Below are positions 17,038 to 26,570 of a stretch of 64,000 bases of DNA, piece by piece. The notes under the pieces are model-generated. The model made no database searches. It was not told the origin of the DNA and saw only the letters and a list, made by a program, of their open reading frames with translations. Within the stretch, counting starts at the first letter, position 1; every line of letters starts with the position of its first letter. The stretch spans positions 58,107-122,106 of the forward strand of contig CAZWQM010000005.1 of NCBI GenBank assembly GCA_964636225.1. Direction: 5' to 3'. The translations under genes were made by a program, and so were the position numbers. The DNA comes from UBA1858 sp964636225. GTDB taxonomy: Bacteria; Pseudomonadota; Gammaproteobacteria; UBA4575.

Positions 17038-18414
17038 ATGAGTACTGGTCAAATTATAGAAGTAATCGGCGCGGTAGTTGACGTGGAGTTTCCATCCGGT
17101 CAAGTGCCTAAAGTGTACGATGCGCTCAAGATTGATAAAAACGGATTGACACTAGAAGTACAGCAACAGCTAGGCGATGGTGTTGTAAGAACAATTGTCA
17201 TGGGTGCATCCGAAGGATTACAGCGTGGATTAGCAGTGACCAATACAGGTAAGGCAATTAATGTTCCGGTCGGACCTAAAACCCTGGGCCGAGTAATGGA
17301 CGTGTTAGGAAACCCCGTAGATAACGCAGGTGAAATTGGTAATGAATCTACTATGCCAATTCATCGTTTACCACCAACGTTTGAAGAGCAGGCTGGCGGG
17401 AATGAGCTGTTAACAACAGGTATTAAAGTAATCGACTTGCTTTGTCCATTTGCTAAAGGCGGTAAAATTGGTCTGTTTGGTGGTGCGGGTGTAGGTAAAA
17501 CTGTGACCATGATGGAATTAATTAATAATATTGCGAAAGCACACTCCGGCTTATCCGTATTTGCAGGTGTGGGTGAACGTACACGAGAAGGAAATGACTT
17601 CTACTATGAAATGAAAGAAGCCGGAGTACTGGATAAAGTTGCGATGGTGTATGGTCAGATGAATGAACCACCAGGAAACAGACTTCGTGTTGCTTTGACG
17701 GGATTAACCATGGCGGAATATTTCCGTGATGAAGGTAAAGACGTATTGATGTTTATCGATAATATTTACCGATATACACTGGCCGGTACTGAAGTATCTG
17801 CGTTATTGGGTCGTATGCCATCTGCGGTAGGTTACCAGCCAACCTTGGCAGAAGAAATGGGCGCCCTGCAAGAACGTATTACGTCAACAAATAGCGGTTC
17901 AATTACATCTATTCAGGCGGTTTATGTTCCTGCGGATGACTTGACTGACCCGTCACCTGCGACTACATTCGCGCATCTGGATGCTACTGTAGTACTTTCA
18001 CGACAAGTGGCTGAGCTGGGTATTTATCCTGCGGTGGATCCGTTGGACTCAACCAGTCGCCAGTTGGACCCGTTGGTGATTGGTGAAGAGCACTACAACA
18101 CAGCACGAGATGTACAGAATACATTGCAGAAATATCAAGAACTTAAAGATATTATTGCGATTCTTGGTATGGATGAGCTATCCGAAGAAGATAAGCAAAT
18201 CGTAAACCGTGCTCGTAAAATTCAGAGATTCCTGTCTCAACCGTTCAGTGTGGCGGAAGTATTTACTGGTACTCCAGGAGAACTTGTCCCTCTGAATGAA
18301 ACCATTGCTAGTTTTCGTGCAATTGTAGACGGAGAATACGATCACCTGCCAGAGCAGGCATTTTACATGGTCGGAAACATCGACATGGTCATCAAGAAAG
18401 CAGAAGAGTTATAA
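17038..18414 (+). CDS. atpD: F1Fo ATP synthase subunit beta
   Basis: Subunit beta carries the catalytic sites for ATP synthesis. The 458-residue protein has the P-loop GGAGVGKTV at about 148-156, the catalytic-glutamate region GVGERTREGNDFY, and the DELSEED-type segment (MDELSEEDKQIV) near residue 383. An ACGAGGAA ribosome-binding site lies 8 bases before the ATG. The gene is intact. Confidence 0.98.
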   Translation: MSTGQIIEVIGAVVDVEFPSGQVPKVYDALKIDKNGLTLEVQQQLGDGVVRTIVMGASEGLQRGLAVTNTGKAINVPVGPKTLGRVMDVLGNPVDNAGEIGNESTMPIHRLPPTFEEQAGGNELLTTGIKVIDLLCPFAKGGKIGLFGGAGVGKTVTMMELINNIAKAHSGLSVFAGVGERTREGNDFYYEMKEAGVLDKVAMVYGQMNEPPGNRLRVALTGLTMAEYFRDEGKDVLMFIDNIYRYTLAGTEVSALLGRMPSAVGYQPTLAEEMGALQERITSTNSGSITSIQAVYVPADDLTDPSPATTFAHLDATVVLSRQVAELGIYPAVDPLDSTSRQLDPLVIGEEHYNTARDVQNTLQKYQELKDIIAILGMDELSEEDKQIVNRARKIQRFLSQPFSVAEVFTGTPGELVPLNETIASFRAIVDGEYDHLPEQAFYMVGNIDMVIKKAEEL

Positions 18415-18426
18415 AATCAAACGCTT

Positions 18427-18843
18427 ATGTCAAATACAATGCAATTAGACATCGTTAGTGCTGAAACAGAAATTTTCTCTGGAACAGTTAACGCGGTGTT
18501 TGCTCCCGCCATCATCGGTGATGTCGGTATCTACCCACAACATACGCCTCTGGTAACCCGGTTAAAACCCGGGGAACTGAAGATTGAGGTGGATGGGGAA
18601 GAAGATCACTATATCTATGTGTCAGGAGGAATGCTGGAAGTGCAGCCGGATGTTGTGACAGTGCTTTCTGATACCGCAATTCGAGCCGAAGATCTTGATG
18701 AAAACATGGCCATGGAGGCTAAACAAAAAGCGGAAGAAATGCTAAGTGATAAACAATCTGAAATCGACAGTGCGCGTGCATTGGCAGAATTGGCAGAAGC
18801 TGCAGCCCAATTACGCATGATTGAAAAACTTCGCAAAGGCTAG
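18427..18843 (+). CDS. atpC: F1Fo ATP synthase subunit epsilon
   Basis: Subunit epsilon couples and inhibits F1 through a mobile C-terminal domain. The 138 residues comprise the N-terminal beta-sandwich (about 1-85; GDVGIYPQHTPLVTRLKPGE is diagnostic) and a C-terminal pair of helices rich in Ala, Glu and Lys. It is the last gene of the operon and is followed by a clear terminator. Confidence 0.97.
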   Translation: MSNTMQLDIVSAETEIFSGTVNAVFAPAIIGDVGIYPQHTPLVTRLKPGELKIEVDGEEDHYIYVSGGMLEVQPDVVTVLSDTAIRAEDLDENMAMEAKQKAEEMLSDKQSEIDSARALAELAEAAAQLRMIEKLRKG

Positions 18844-18903
18844 TCTCACCCACCTAAATATTTAATAGGTTCAAAGCTTTTTAAAGATAGATAGAACATA
18901 AAG

Positions 18904-18925
18904 GCAGCCAAATGGCTGCTTTTTT
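18904..18925 (+). terminator. Rho-independent terminator of the atp operon
   Basis: GCAGCCA and TGGCTGC form a perfect 7-pair stem around a 2-base centre (effectively 6 pairs with a 4-base loop), followed at once by six T residues. It lies 60 bases after the atpC stop. Confidence 0.85.
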
Positions 18926-19008
18926 CATTTCTATGTAAACGTAACTAGTTCAAAATACGGACTAGAAAAATAGTGTAACCTTTTCTATCTCAATGAATTA
19001 AAGAATCT

Positions 19009-20382
19009 ATGTCTCTAAACGTCGTAATATTAGCCGCCGGTCAGGGTACCCGCATGAAAAGCAAGTTACCCAAAGTGCTGCATCAGGTTGGGGGTAAATC
19101 CATGCTTGCGCATACTATCAGCACGGCTGAAAAGCTGGGCGCAAACCGAGTCATCGTAATTTATGGTCACGACGGAGATTTGGTTCGAGCTACCCTTGAG
19201 GATGCAAAAGTGGAATGGGTGGAACAAGCAGAAAGGTTGGGTACGGGACATGCGGTGCAACAGGCTATTCCACATTTTGATACGGGAAATAATAGCCAGG
19301 TTCTGGTGTTATATGGCGATGTGCCGTTAGTCAGTGAAGAGACATTAAGATCGCTTATCATGCAACAGCCGAAACAGTCTATGGCGATCCTGACTACACG
19401 GCTTGGGAACCCACTGGGTTATGGACGTATTGTTCGCGAAGAAAAAGGAATAGTTAAAAAGATAGTTGAAGAAAAAGACGCTACGGATGAAATTAAAAAA
19501 ATAGATGAAATAAATACAGGTATATTGTGTGCCGAATCAGAAAGTCTAATTCGTTGGCTAGGCAAGCTCGATAACAACAATCAACAGCAGGAATATTATT
19601 TAACAGATTGCGTGGGTTTGGCGGTAGCAGAAGGAAAAATAGTTGAAGCGATTATATGTAAAGATCCCAGTGAAGTGATGGGTGTCAATAGCCGTATAAA
19701 CCTAGCAGAGATGGAAAAAGTATTTCAGTCAAGGCTGCGCGAGGAATTGATGACAAATGGGGTTACCCTGAAGGACCCCGAAAGCCTGTATATAGAAGGT
19801 AAGCCTGAAACAGGTAGTGACATTACCATAGAACCGAATGTGATGTTACGGGGAAATGTCAAAATCGGTGATGACGTCACAATTGGTATGAATAGTGTGA
19901 TCATTAATAGTGTGATTGAGTCTGGAACGGTAATACATCCTAATTCTGTGATAGAAGATTCAAAAATTGGTGAGAATTGTGAAATAGGTCCTTTTGCTCG
20001 CGTGCGTCCCAATACAGAAATAGCCAGTAAAGTAAAGTTGGGTAACTTTGTAGAAGTCAAGAAGTCTACGATAGCAAGTGGCAGTAAAGTGAATCATCTA
20101 AGTTATATTGGGGATGCTCAAATAGGTGAACAAACCAATATAGGAGCAGGTACAATTTGTTGTAACTATGATGGGGTTAATAAACACCAAACTATTATTG
20201 GCAACAATGTATTTATAGGCTCAGATACCCAGCTAATAGCACCAGTAAAAATAAATGATGGTGCAACGATTGGTGCAGGCTCAACCATAACAAGAGATGT
20301 TCCCGCACAAAAGCTAACACTATCTCGTAGTAAACAAACGACGATAAAAAACTGGAAGCGCCCTGTTAAACAAAGTAAATAA
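19009..20382 (+). CDS. glmU: Bifunctional N-acetylglucosamine-1-phosphate uridyltransferase / glucosamine-1-phosphate acetyltransferase
   Basis: GlmU makes UDP-N-acetylglucosamine, the precursor of peptidoglycan and lipopolysaccharide, in two steps. The 457-residue protein has an N-terminal nucleotidyltransferase domain (signature LAAGQGTRMKSKLPK, residues 7-21; LYGDVPL near 100). The C-terminal left-handed beta-helix (about 250-450) shows hexapeptide repeats such as IGDDVTIG and IGAGSTI. glmS follows after 23 bases, so substrate supply and use are co-transcribed. Confidence 0.97.
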   Translation: MSLNVVILAAGQGTRMKSKLPKVLHQVGGKSMLAHTISTAEKLGANRVIVIYGHDGDLVRATLEDAKVEWVEQAERLGTGHAVQQAIPHFDTGNNSQVLVLYGDVPLVSEETLRSLIMQQPKQSMAILTTRLGNPLGYGRIVREEKGIVKKIVEEKDATDEIKKIDEINTGILCAESESLIRWLGKLDNNNQQQEYYLTDCVGLAVAEGKIVEAIICKDPSEVMGVNSRINLAEMEKVFQSRLREELMTNGVTLKDPESLYIEGKPETGSDITIEPNVMLRGNVKIGDDVTIGMNSVIINSVIESGTVIHPNSVIEDSKIGENCEIGPFARVRPNTEIASKVKLGNFVEVKKSTIASGSKVNHLSYIGDAQIGEQTNIGAGTICCNYDGVNKHQTIIGNNVFIGSDTQLIAPVKINDGATIGAGSTITRDVPAQKLTLSRSKQTTIKNWKRPVKQSK

Positions 20383-20405
20383 AAGGAAGTGAGGAGACTT
20401 TCGCT

Positions 20406-22235
20406 ATGTGTGGAATCGTAGGTGCAATCTCACAAAGAGATATATCAGGGATATTGCTGGAAGGTTTAAAACGACTAGAGTATCGAGGTTATGATTCTGC
20501 CGGTATGGCAGTATTAAATAAAGGTTTGCTGGAACGTATAAGACGTCAAGGTAAAGTCTCTGAATTGGGAGATGCCTTACAGGCATCTAAACTTTCCGGA
20601 ATAGTTGGAATTGCGCATACGCGTTGGGCTACACATGGTGTGCCATCAGAATATAATGCGCATCCACATATTTGTAAAGGTCGTGTGGCGATTGTCCATA
20701 ATGGAATAATAGAAAATTATCAGGAACTGCGTGAGATGCAGTCCAAAGCCGGTTTTAAGTTCACTTCAGATACAGATACAGAGGTGATTGCGCACCAGAT
20801 TGTTTTGTATCTTGAAAAGGGCGATTCTTTATTTTTTGCCGTGCAAAACGCTGTTAAAGATTTAAAAGGTGCGTATGCCCTGGGCGTAATTGACAGAACG
20901 GATGAAGAAAGAATCATCGCTGCCCGCAGTGGAAGTCCGTTGGTTATTGGTGTCGGAGAAAATGAAAACTTTATTGCTTCCGACGTTCATGCCCTATTAA
21001 AAGAGACACAGAAATTTATTTATCTGGAAAATGGTGATATAGCCGAAATTACACACGATAAAATATCTATATTTGATCTTAATGGTCAGTTTGTCGAAAG
21101 AGAAATCAAGGTCAGCAAACAAAGTTCAGATGCCGCCGAGAAAGGTGAGTATGCGCACTACATGCTCAAAGAAATTTATGAGCAGCCTCGTGCGATCGCA
21201 GATACACTGGAAGGACGAGTGTTAAATGGCCGTGTTATGGATGAAATTCTTGGTCCTAAAGCAAAGTCCATTCTAGACAGCACTCAATCCATCCAAATTA
21301 TTGCATGTGGAACAAGTTACCATGCCGGGTTGGTAGCAAAATACTGGTTTGAAGAAATAGCTGGTATTCACTGCCATGTCGAGGTTGCCAGTGAATTTCG
21401 TTATCGCAAACATGTTGTTAGACCGGGAACTTTGTTTGTAACGATTTCCCAGTCAGGCGAAACAGCGGACAGTCTGGCCGCATTACAGCAGTCGAGTTCT
21501 GAAAATTATGTCGGATCATTAGTGATTTGTAACGTGCCTGAGAGCTCACTAGTTAGAGAATCCGATTTGGCGTTGATGACACATGCGGGTCCTGAAATTG
21601 GTGTGGCATCCACCAAAGCATTTACCACCCAACTGGTTGCGTTGATGATGCTGGTCATATTAGTAGGTCGACGAAATGGTCTTCATCCCGAAATGGAAAA
21701 AATTCTGGTAGAACAACTCTTAAATCTGCCAGTACGCATTAATAAAGCGCTTTCACTTAATGAGCCAATCAAAAAGCTGGCACAACTTTATAAAGATAAG
21801 CAACATGCGCTGTTTTTAGGTCGTGGATCTCATCATCCGATTGCGATGGAAGGTGCATTGAAGCTAAAAGAAATATCGTATATTCATGCCGAGGCTTATG
21901 CAGCCGGTGAACTTAAGCATGGACCTATTGCACTGGTTGACAAAAATATGCCCGTGATTACTGTGGCGCCAAAAAACGAGTTGTTGGAAAAACTAAAGTC
22001 AAATATAGAAGAAGTGCGAGCACGAGGTGGTGAATTACATGTGTTTGCAGATATGGGTTGTGCATTCAAAGCCGAAAGTGGTATGCAGTTGATTGAACTG
22101 GATGCGCCTGAAAATGCGGTGGCACCTATTATCTTTACCATCCCTTTACAATTGCTTGCTTATCACGTGGCTGTGCTTAAAGGTACTGATGTGGATCAAC
22201 CGAGAAATCTTGCCAAATCTGTCACAGTCGAGTGA
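20406..22235 (+). CDS. glmS: Glutamine-fructose-6-phosphate aminotransferase (isomerizing)
   Basis: GlmS makes glucosamine-6-phosphate from fructose-6-phosphate and glutamine, the first committed step of amino-sugar synthesis. The 609 residues begin MCGIVGAIS, with Cys2 as the glutaminase nucleophile after Met removal. The class II amidotransferase domain (about 1-235) is followed by two SIS sugar-isomerase domains (ISQSGETADSLAAL near 350) and the C-terminal DQPRNLAKSVTVE. I see no glmS ribozyme upstream; the 23-base gap to glmU is too short for one. Confidence 0.98.
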   Translation: MCGIVGAISQRDISGILLEGLKRLEYRGYDSAGMAVLNKGLLERIRRQGKVSELGDALQASKLSGIVGIAHTRWATHGVPSEYNAHPHICKGRVAIVHNGIIENYQELREMQSKAGFKFTSDTDTEVIAHQIVLYLEKGDSLFFAVQNAVKDLKGAYALGVIDRTDEERIIAARSGSPLVIGVGENENFIASDVHALLKETQKFIYLENGDIAEITHDKISIFDLNGQFVEREIKVSKQSSDAAEKGEYAHYMLKEIYEQPRAIADTLEGRVLNGRVMDEILGPKAKSILDSTQSIQIIACGTSYHAGLVAKYWFEEIAGIHCHVEVASEFRYRKHVVRPGTLFVTISQSGETADSLAALQQSSSENYVGSLVICNVPESSLVRESDLALMTHAGPEIGVASTKAFTTQLVALMMLVILVGRRNGLHPEMEKILVEQLLNLPVRINKALSLNEPIKKLAQLYKDKQHALFLGRGSHHPIAMEGALKLKEISYIHAEAYAAGELKHGPIALVDKNMPVITVAPKNELLEKLKSNIEEVRARGGELHVFADMGCAFKAESGMQLIELDAPENAVAPIIFTIPLQLLAYHVAVLKGTDVDQPRNLAKSVTVE

Positions 22236-22312
22236 TTCTACCAGTTTACATTTGATTTATTCGCTCAACCTCTAATGAAAAATTTTTAACCAGACAAGAA
22301 AGCGATAAACAT

Positions 22313-23746
22313 ATGTCGATAGGAAAAGAAGTCTCCAGTTCTATTCGATGGATGGCCGGCATGCGAATGGTCAGCCAGGTGTTCACTTGGGCAGCCACAT
22401 TAATTGTCATAAGATTATTGTCGCCCGAGGATTATGGCCTTATGACTCTGGCTGCCGTAGTAATTGGCTTACTGGATATTCTTGATGACATGGGCCTCGC
22501 TTCAACGCTTGTCCAAAAAAAGCAGACATCTGATGAATTTGTGCGGCAAATTTTTGGAATGCTTTTCATCTTTAACACTGGCTTTTATGTATTGCTGTTT
22601 GTCACTGCGCCATGGGTGGCAGATTTCTTTGGTGATGAACGATTATCCGTGATCATTCAAATACTAGGTCTGCAGACAATAATTCGTATTTTTTTCTATA
22701 TACCTAATGCCATCATGCGCAGAAACATGCAGTTTAAATCTGTGTCGTTGATTAAATTTAGCGCTGTTGTTACACAAAGTATGACAATACTTCTGTTTGC
22801 TTATTTAGGTCACGGTGTATGGTCTTTGGTGTACGGCGGTCTTGTCTATACTGGTGTGCAAACTATAGGAGCCATGCTGGCATCTAATTATTTTCGCCGG
22901 CCAAGTTTTTCCTTTTAAGGTATCGGAGAGGCTTTAAGTTTTGGCGGGTTAATTACAGTTCATCGTTTTATGTTTTATTTCTACCATGCGATAGGTTCGG
23001 TAATTCTGGGTAAGGTAGATGGACAAAAAGCACTGGGCTACTACTCGGTTGCTATGCAAATTGCCCATTTACCCATGGAGAAATTTATGATGATTCTGAA
23101 TGAAGTGGGTTTCTCGGCTTTTTCAACTATTCAGGATAATCAGAAAAAAATGAATGAATTGTTATGCAAGGCGGTACGCTTGCTGGGAGTGGTGGTATTT
23201 CCTGTATTTATGGGTATTTCGTGTACTTCTCCTGAACTGGTTGCGGTGTTATTAGGCGATAAATGGACTCCCGTCGCAATACCGTTGCAGATTGTCAGTG
23301 CAGTGATGGCACTTAAAATGATGAACATCACTGATCCATTATTATTTGCCATGGGTCGCCCCGATGTTGGAGTTAAAGCGCTGGCTATAGGATGTGTCAT
23401 TATGCCAATAGCATTTTACATCGGTTCACACTGGGGTGTTCTGGGCATGTCGATATCATGGCTGATAGCCTATCCTCCGTATTTTTATATATCCATGAAG
23501 ATTGTGTTAGCGACTATCGGCATGAAATTCAGTACCTACTTACGTGAATTTACATTCCCGGCAATTTTCAGCGGTGTTATGTATATCATGGTCATTATCG
23601 CCAGAGAGGTGATTAGTCCACATGTTGGAAACACAGCACTGGAATTAGTAATGCTGATATTTGTAGGCGCAGTAACCTATACAGTACTGGTACTGGCTTT
23701 TCAACGTGACATCGTCAAACAACTATATGTGATGGTAAGACATTAA
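22313..23746 (+). pseudogene. Wzx-like polysaccharide flippase interrupted by an in-frame TAA
   Basis: Two open stretches in the same frame (22313-22915 and 22919-23743) make one oligosaccharide-flippase-family protein of 477 codons, a normal length for the family. They are separated only by a TAA at 22916-22918. The first part begins SSIRWMAGMRMVSQVFTWAA and carries about five to six membrane helices. Sense reading resumes after the stop as GIGEALSFGGLITVHRFMF, which is where this family continues. The downstream Met codon (22970) has no ribosome-binding site. A single A/C/G-to-T change (for example AAA to TAA) explains the damage. Function would be moving lipid-linked sugar units across the inner membrane. 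A sequencing error is the alternative. Confidence 0.8.
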
Positions 23747-23894
23747 AACAATGTGTGTGACGCGCTAAATGTAGGCATCGAAATGACAATGCAGTGCATA
23801 GCTTAAAAAACAACCCCTTCACTTTAGGAAACAATTAAAAAGTAGTATAAGTTAAGTCAGCAAAGTTTCATTTGCAGTGTAAAAGGAGCACTTG

Positions 23895-24181
23895 TTGGCC
23901 AAGCGACCGGAAATAGAAGATGAAGAAATTCAGGAATGGGTACAGGCGCTACATGATGTGCTGGAGCTTCACAAAATAAAATAGCCGGTTTCGTTGGCGA
24001 TATGTTAAAAGTCAAAGTTAAAGCCCCAGCAAGAGAGGGTAAAGCCAATTTGGCGGTGATAGATTTATTATCGCTGGAATATAAAGTGCCAAAAAATAAC
24101 ATTTCGCTGATATCGGGCACGACATCAAACTTAAAAATAGTAGAAATTAAAGAAGGTCAGGCTAAAGATAAAAGGCTATGA
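23895..24181 (+). pseudogene. YggU / DUF167 family remnant (frameshifted)
   Basis: The C-terminal 60 or so codons (from about 23964) read as a DUF167 (YggU) protein: GASQNKIAGFVGDMLKVKVK, then APAREGKAN and the LISGTTSNLKIVEI end. That frame is blocked by a TGA just upstream and has no start before Met24002. The preceding 29-codon stretch from TTG 23895, which has a good AAAGGAG ribosome-binding site, is in another frame and stops at 23984. The span from TTG to stop is about 96 codons, the usual YggU length, so one frameshift near 23960 is the simplest account. The N-terminal residues (EEIQEWVQALHDVLELH) are not clearly YggU-like, so a rearrangement is possible. The function of the family is unknown. 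Confidence 0.55.
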
Positions 24182-24604
24182 TTTGCGTACGCGAATAATC
24201 ACGTCTATATCATCCAGCACAGTGTCATGAGGCAATTTGGGTAATTGCTCCAGATCGACCTGAAGGGCCGAGATATCCTCAAGTTTTCCGCTGTCCACAT
24301 GGTACAAGTGATGATGTTTTTCAAGATTTGTGTCGTAAAACACCTTGTTGGCTTCGATGATAACTTCATGTAGCAGGCCTTTTCTGGCGAACAGACCTAG
24401 CGTATTGTAGACAGTTGCCTTGGACACCTCATCGCTGTCTTTATTAACCATAGCCAATACCTGCTCTGCAGAGACATGCTGTGCCTTGGCAAATAATGCT
24501 TCAGCAATACGCATACGTTGGTGAGTGGGTGTTATTCCACAGCAACGTAAGCGCGCAGAAACTTGCTCACTGGTAGGGCTGATATTTTCAGGCGTCAGAT
24601 TCAT
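24176..24604 (-). CDS. Fur-family transcriptional regulator (Irr/PerR-like, no C-terminal CxxC)
   Basis: This is a metal- or peroxide-sensing repressor of the Fur superfamily. I prefer the ATG at 24604 (MNLTPENISPTSEQ, 142 residues); an upstream ATG at 24664 is also in frame. The winged-helix core has GITPTHQRMRIAEALF and VSKATVYNTLGLFARKGLL. The regulatory metal site region reads KHHHLYHVDSGKLEDI. The structural zinc CxxC pairs found in Fur and Zur are absent from the C-terminal half, as in Irr-type members. It overlaps the end of the yggU remnant by a few bases on the opposite strand. Its targets cannot be told from the sequence. Confidence 0.85.
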   Translation of the reverse strand: MNLTPENISPTSEQVSARLRCCGITPTHQRMRIAEALFAKAQHVSAEQVLAMVNKDSDEVSKATVYNTLGLFARKGLLHEVIIEANKVFYDTNLEKHHHLYHVDSGKLEDISALQVDLEQLPKLPHDTVLDDIDVIIRVRKS

Positions 24605-24708
24605 GACCGCATTATAATCAGAATTTAGAATAAGTCTATTTTGTAGGTCACATGTCCTGCACAAAGAAAGAACAAATCCGCGAAGTTATCAGCCAAACAC
24701 GCAATCCA

Positions 24709-25773
24709 TTAACTGGGGTGTTTATGGTGGGTGAATTTGCGTTCCTGATCGTCTAGCGAGGCACCATTGTTACATATCCACTGGGTAATAATCTCAGCAG
24801 AAGTTGGGGCCATGGCAACGCCATATCTGAAATGACCGCAATTCAGGTATAGACCCCGAATCGTCTGATGCGGGCCAATCGTAGGGATATTATTCATGGT
24901 CGCTGGCCTTAATCCTGCCCATTGGTGGGAAATAGGAAAATCGCGTAGTTCAGGAATCATTGAGATGGCACTGTTATACAATTCCTGGCGTGCCGAGAGA
25001 GTAGTACTTTTATCATATCCTGTGTTTTCCAGTGTGCTGCCAGAAATAATCAATCCGTCTTTTCTTGGAATTATATACAGCCCATTTTTATATTTTATAG
25101 TCTTTAACAATCCAGGTTGTGCTTGTATGGCAACAAGTTGCCCTTTCACAGGCTTCACCGATGGCAAAGATATATTGGGGTTTGATGTTGACAGTTCAGA
25201 AAGCCATGCACCATTGGCACATAAGACTTTATCGGTTTTGATACGGCCTGCGGATGTATCCACGCCAATAATTCGATTGTTTTGCAGTAATAACTGACTG
25301 GCTGAAGTGTGAGTAAGAAGGGTGAGGTTATTCTCAGTTAAATACTTTACAAGAGCTGAAATTAATCTGGGCGTTCTGACTTGTGCAATATCAGGCAAGT
25401 GAAACTGCTGCTGGCTAGGTGTGCTTGAGTGAATACGCAGATTGTTGTGAGTGCACCAGGTAGTAATTGTTTCATCCAGAAAATCATATACCGTCAGGCC
25501 ACAGTTCCAGAATTCAATATCTATCCCGGTATCATGATGTAACTTTTGGGAAAGTTGTTGGTAGGATTTGGCAGAGTTGGTAGTTAGGTAGAAAACTTGT
25601 GAGTCGTAATGCCACGGTAGAAGAGGTGCAAGTATGCCACCAGCAACCCAGGAACTTTCGTGACCCAGGGACCCTCGCTCGATAATTGTTAAATTAACAC
25701 CTCGTTGTGTCAAAAGATAGGCGCTGTAGAGGCCAATAATACCTCCGCCAATAATTACTAGGTCTGAATTCAC
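24709..25773 (-). CDS. thiO: Glycine oxidase ThiO (FAD-dependent)
   Basis: ThiO oxidises glycine to the imine needed for the thiazole half of thiamine. The 354-residue protein has the dinucleotide-binding N-terminus IIGGGIIGLYSAYLL (about 7-21), the ESSWVAGGILAP block typical of ThiO-like oxidases, and the C-terminal GHFRYGVAMAPTSAEII. The partner genes thiS and thiG lie at 27418-28451, on the other strand and split from it by a MarR gene and a broken ligase gene. A general D-amino-acid oxidase role is the alternative; the thi neighbourhood favours ThiO. Confidence 0.88.
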   Translation of the reverse strand: MNSDLVIIGGGIIGLYSAYLLTQRGVNLTIIERGSLGHESSWVAGGILAPLLPWHYDSQVFYLTTNSAKSYQQLSQKLHHDTGIDIEFWNCGLTVYDFLDETITTWCTHNNLRIHSSTPSQQQFHLPDIAQVRTPRLISALVKYLTENNLTLLTHTSASQLLLQNNRIIGVDTSAGRIKTDKVLCANGAWLSELSTSNPNISLPSVKPVKGQLVAIQAQPGLLKTIKYKNGLYIIPRKDGLIISGSTLENTGYDKSTTLSARQELYNSAISMIPELRDFPISHQWAGLRPATMNNIPTIGPHQTIRGLYLNCGHFRYGVAMAPTSAEIITQWICNNGASLDDQERKFTHHKHPS

Positions 25774-25950
25774 GTTACGCTAAGGTTGATTTCAAAAGTG
25801 AATATATATTCGTTTTTACAATGACATGAAGTAATGATTCAATTCGTAAAACATTGTTAAATATCCGTAACATTTAATGCATTCAAATAATAACACTGTG
25901 ATAATTAATGTAGGTAGGAATTAAAAAATAGATTTAGAGGGCTACATACA

Positions 25951-26364
25951 GTGATTATAGCAAGGGAATTTAATAAAGATATTGTACCTAAAAAACTGAC
26001 AGATTTACGCGCACCTGTGAAAGATCGAGCCAACCTGTTAGTAGATTTAACAGTGATGTCTCGCCAGGTAGGTTACTCAATAAGTAAAAAAGTATCCCGC
26101 TTTGGAGTGAATTATAATTTATGGCAGGTTTTGGTGACATTATGGAGCGAACATGCTGTGACACCGGCTGCGGTTGCTCAATATCTTCAGGTCGAGCCTG
26201 CGACAATCAGCCGTTATCTGGATCAGCTTGAGTCTTTGGGTTACATCACACGCGAAAGAAGTAAAGTGGACCGGCGAGTAGTAGATGTTATTTTGACAAC
26301 CAATGGTAATAAGGTTGTTAAAGCCGGCTTAAATGAACTCGACGAACTTGGCAAATATTTATAA
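25951..26364 (+). CDS. MarR-family transcriptional regulator
   Basis: The GTG start (after AGAGGGC) gives a 137-residue winged-helix protein. The DNA-binding part reads TPAAVAQYLQVEPATISRYL (about 71-90), followed by DQLESLGYITRERSKVDRR, the MarR wing. Its effector is unknown. It lies upstream of a broken CapK-like ligase gene and divergent from thiO, across 177 bases that include the 12-base palindrome GAATATATATTC (25800-25811). It may regulate neighbours, but this cannot be shown here. Confidence 0.85.
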   Translation: MIIAREFNKDIVPKKLTDLRAPVKDRANLLVDLTVMSRQVGYSISKKVSRFGVNYNLWQVLVTLWSEHAVTPAAVAQYLQVEPATISRYLDQLESLGYITRERSKVDRRVVDVILTTNGNKVVKAGLNELDELGKYL

Positions 26365-26396
26365 CAAATTCAGATTTACATCTCCCTGCAACATGT

Positions 26397-26438
26397 GAAA
26401 GCCTTCCGCTTGAGTTTATCTTGGCGGCAGGACCTTTC
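26397..26438 (+). terminator. Putative terminator after the MarR gene
   Basis: GAAAG-CCTTCCGC pairs with GCGGCAGG-ACCTTTC around a 14-base loop, with one mismatch and a small bulge, and is followed by ATTTTCT. This is an imperfect but GC-rich hairpin 33 bases after the marR stop. Confidence 0.45.
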
Positions 26439-26570
26439 ATTTTCTATAGAGTTTGGCTGGATATCTGCCATGGATATTAGCTTATTGCGATGTAATTAAG
26501 GTTTTTTGTATCAGACACTGGATATAATTGAGCACAGGTTTATCTCGTTTATTCCAGAAAATGCAAGCAA

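Noticed and set aside
20383..20405. glmS ribozyme or riboswitch
   Set aside because: The glmU-glmS gap is 23 bases, far too short, and such ribozymes are typical of Firmicutes.
23895..23984. Resemblance of the short frame (EEIQEWVQALHDVLE) to the N-terminus of pyruvate dehydrogenase E1
   Set aside because: Too short and too weak to support; no further AceE sequence follows.
24652..24759. 35-residue plus-strand frame MSCTKKEQIREVISQTRN between the Fur-type gene and thiO
   Set aside because: It has no ribosome-binding site, overlaps thiO and is not recognisable as a family.
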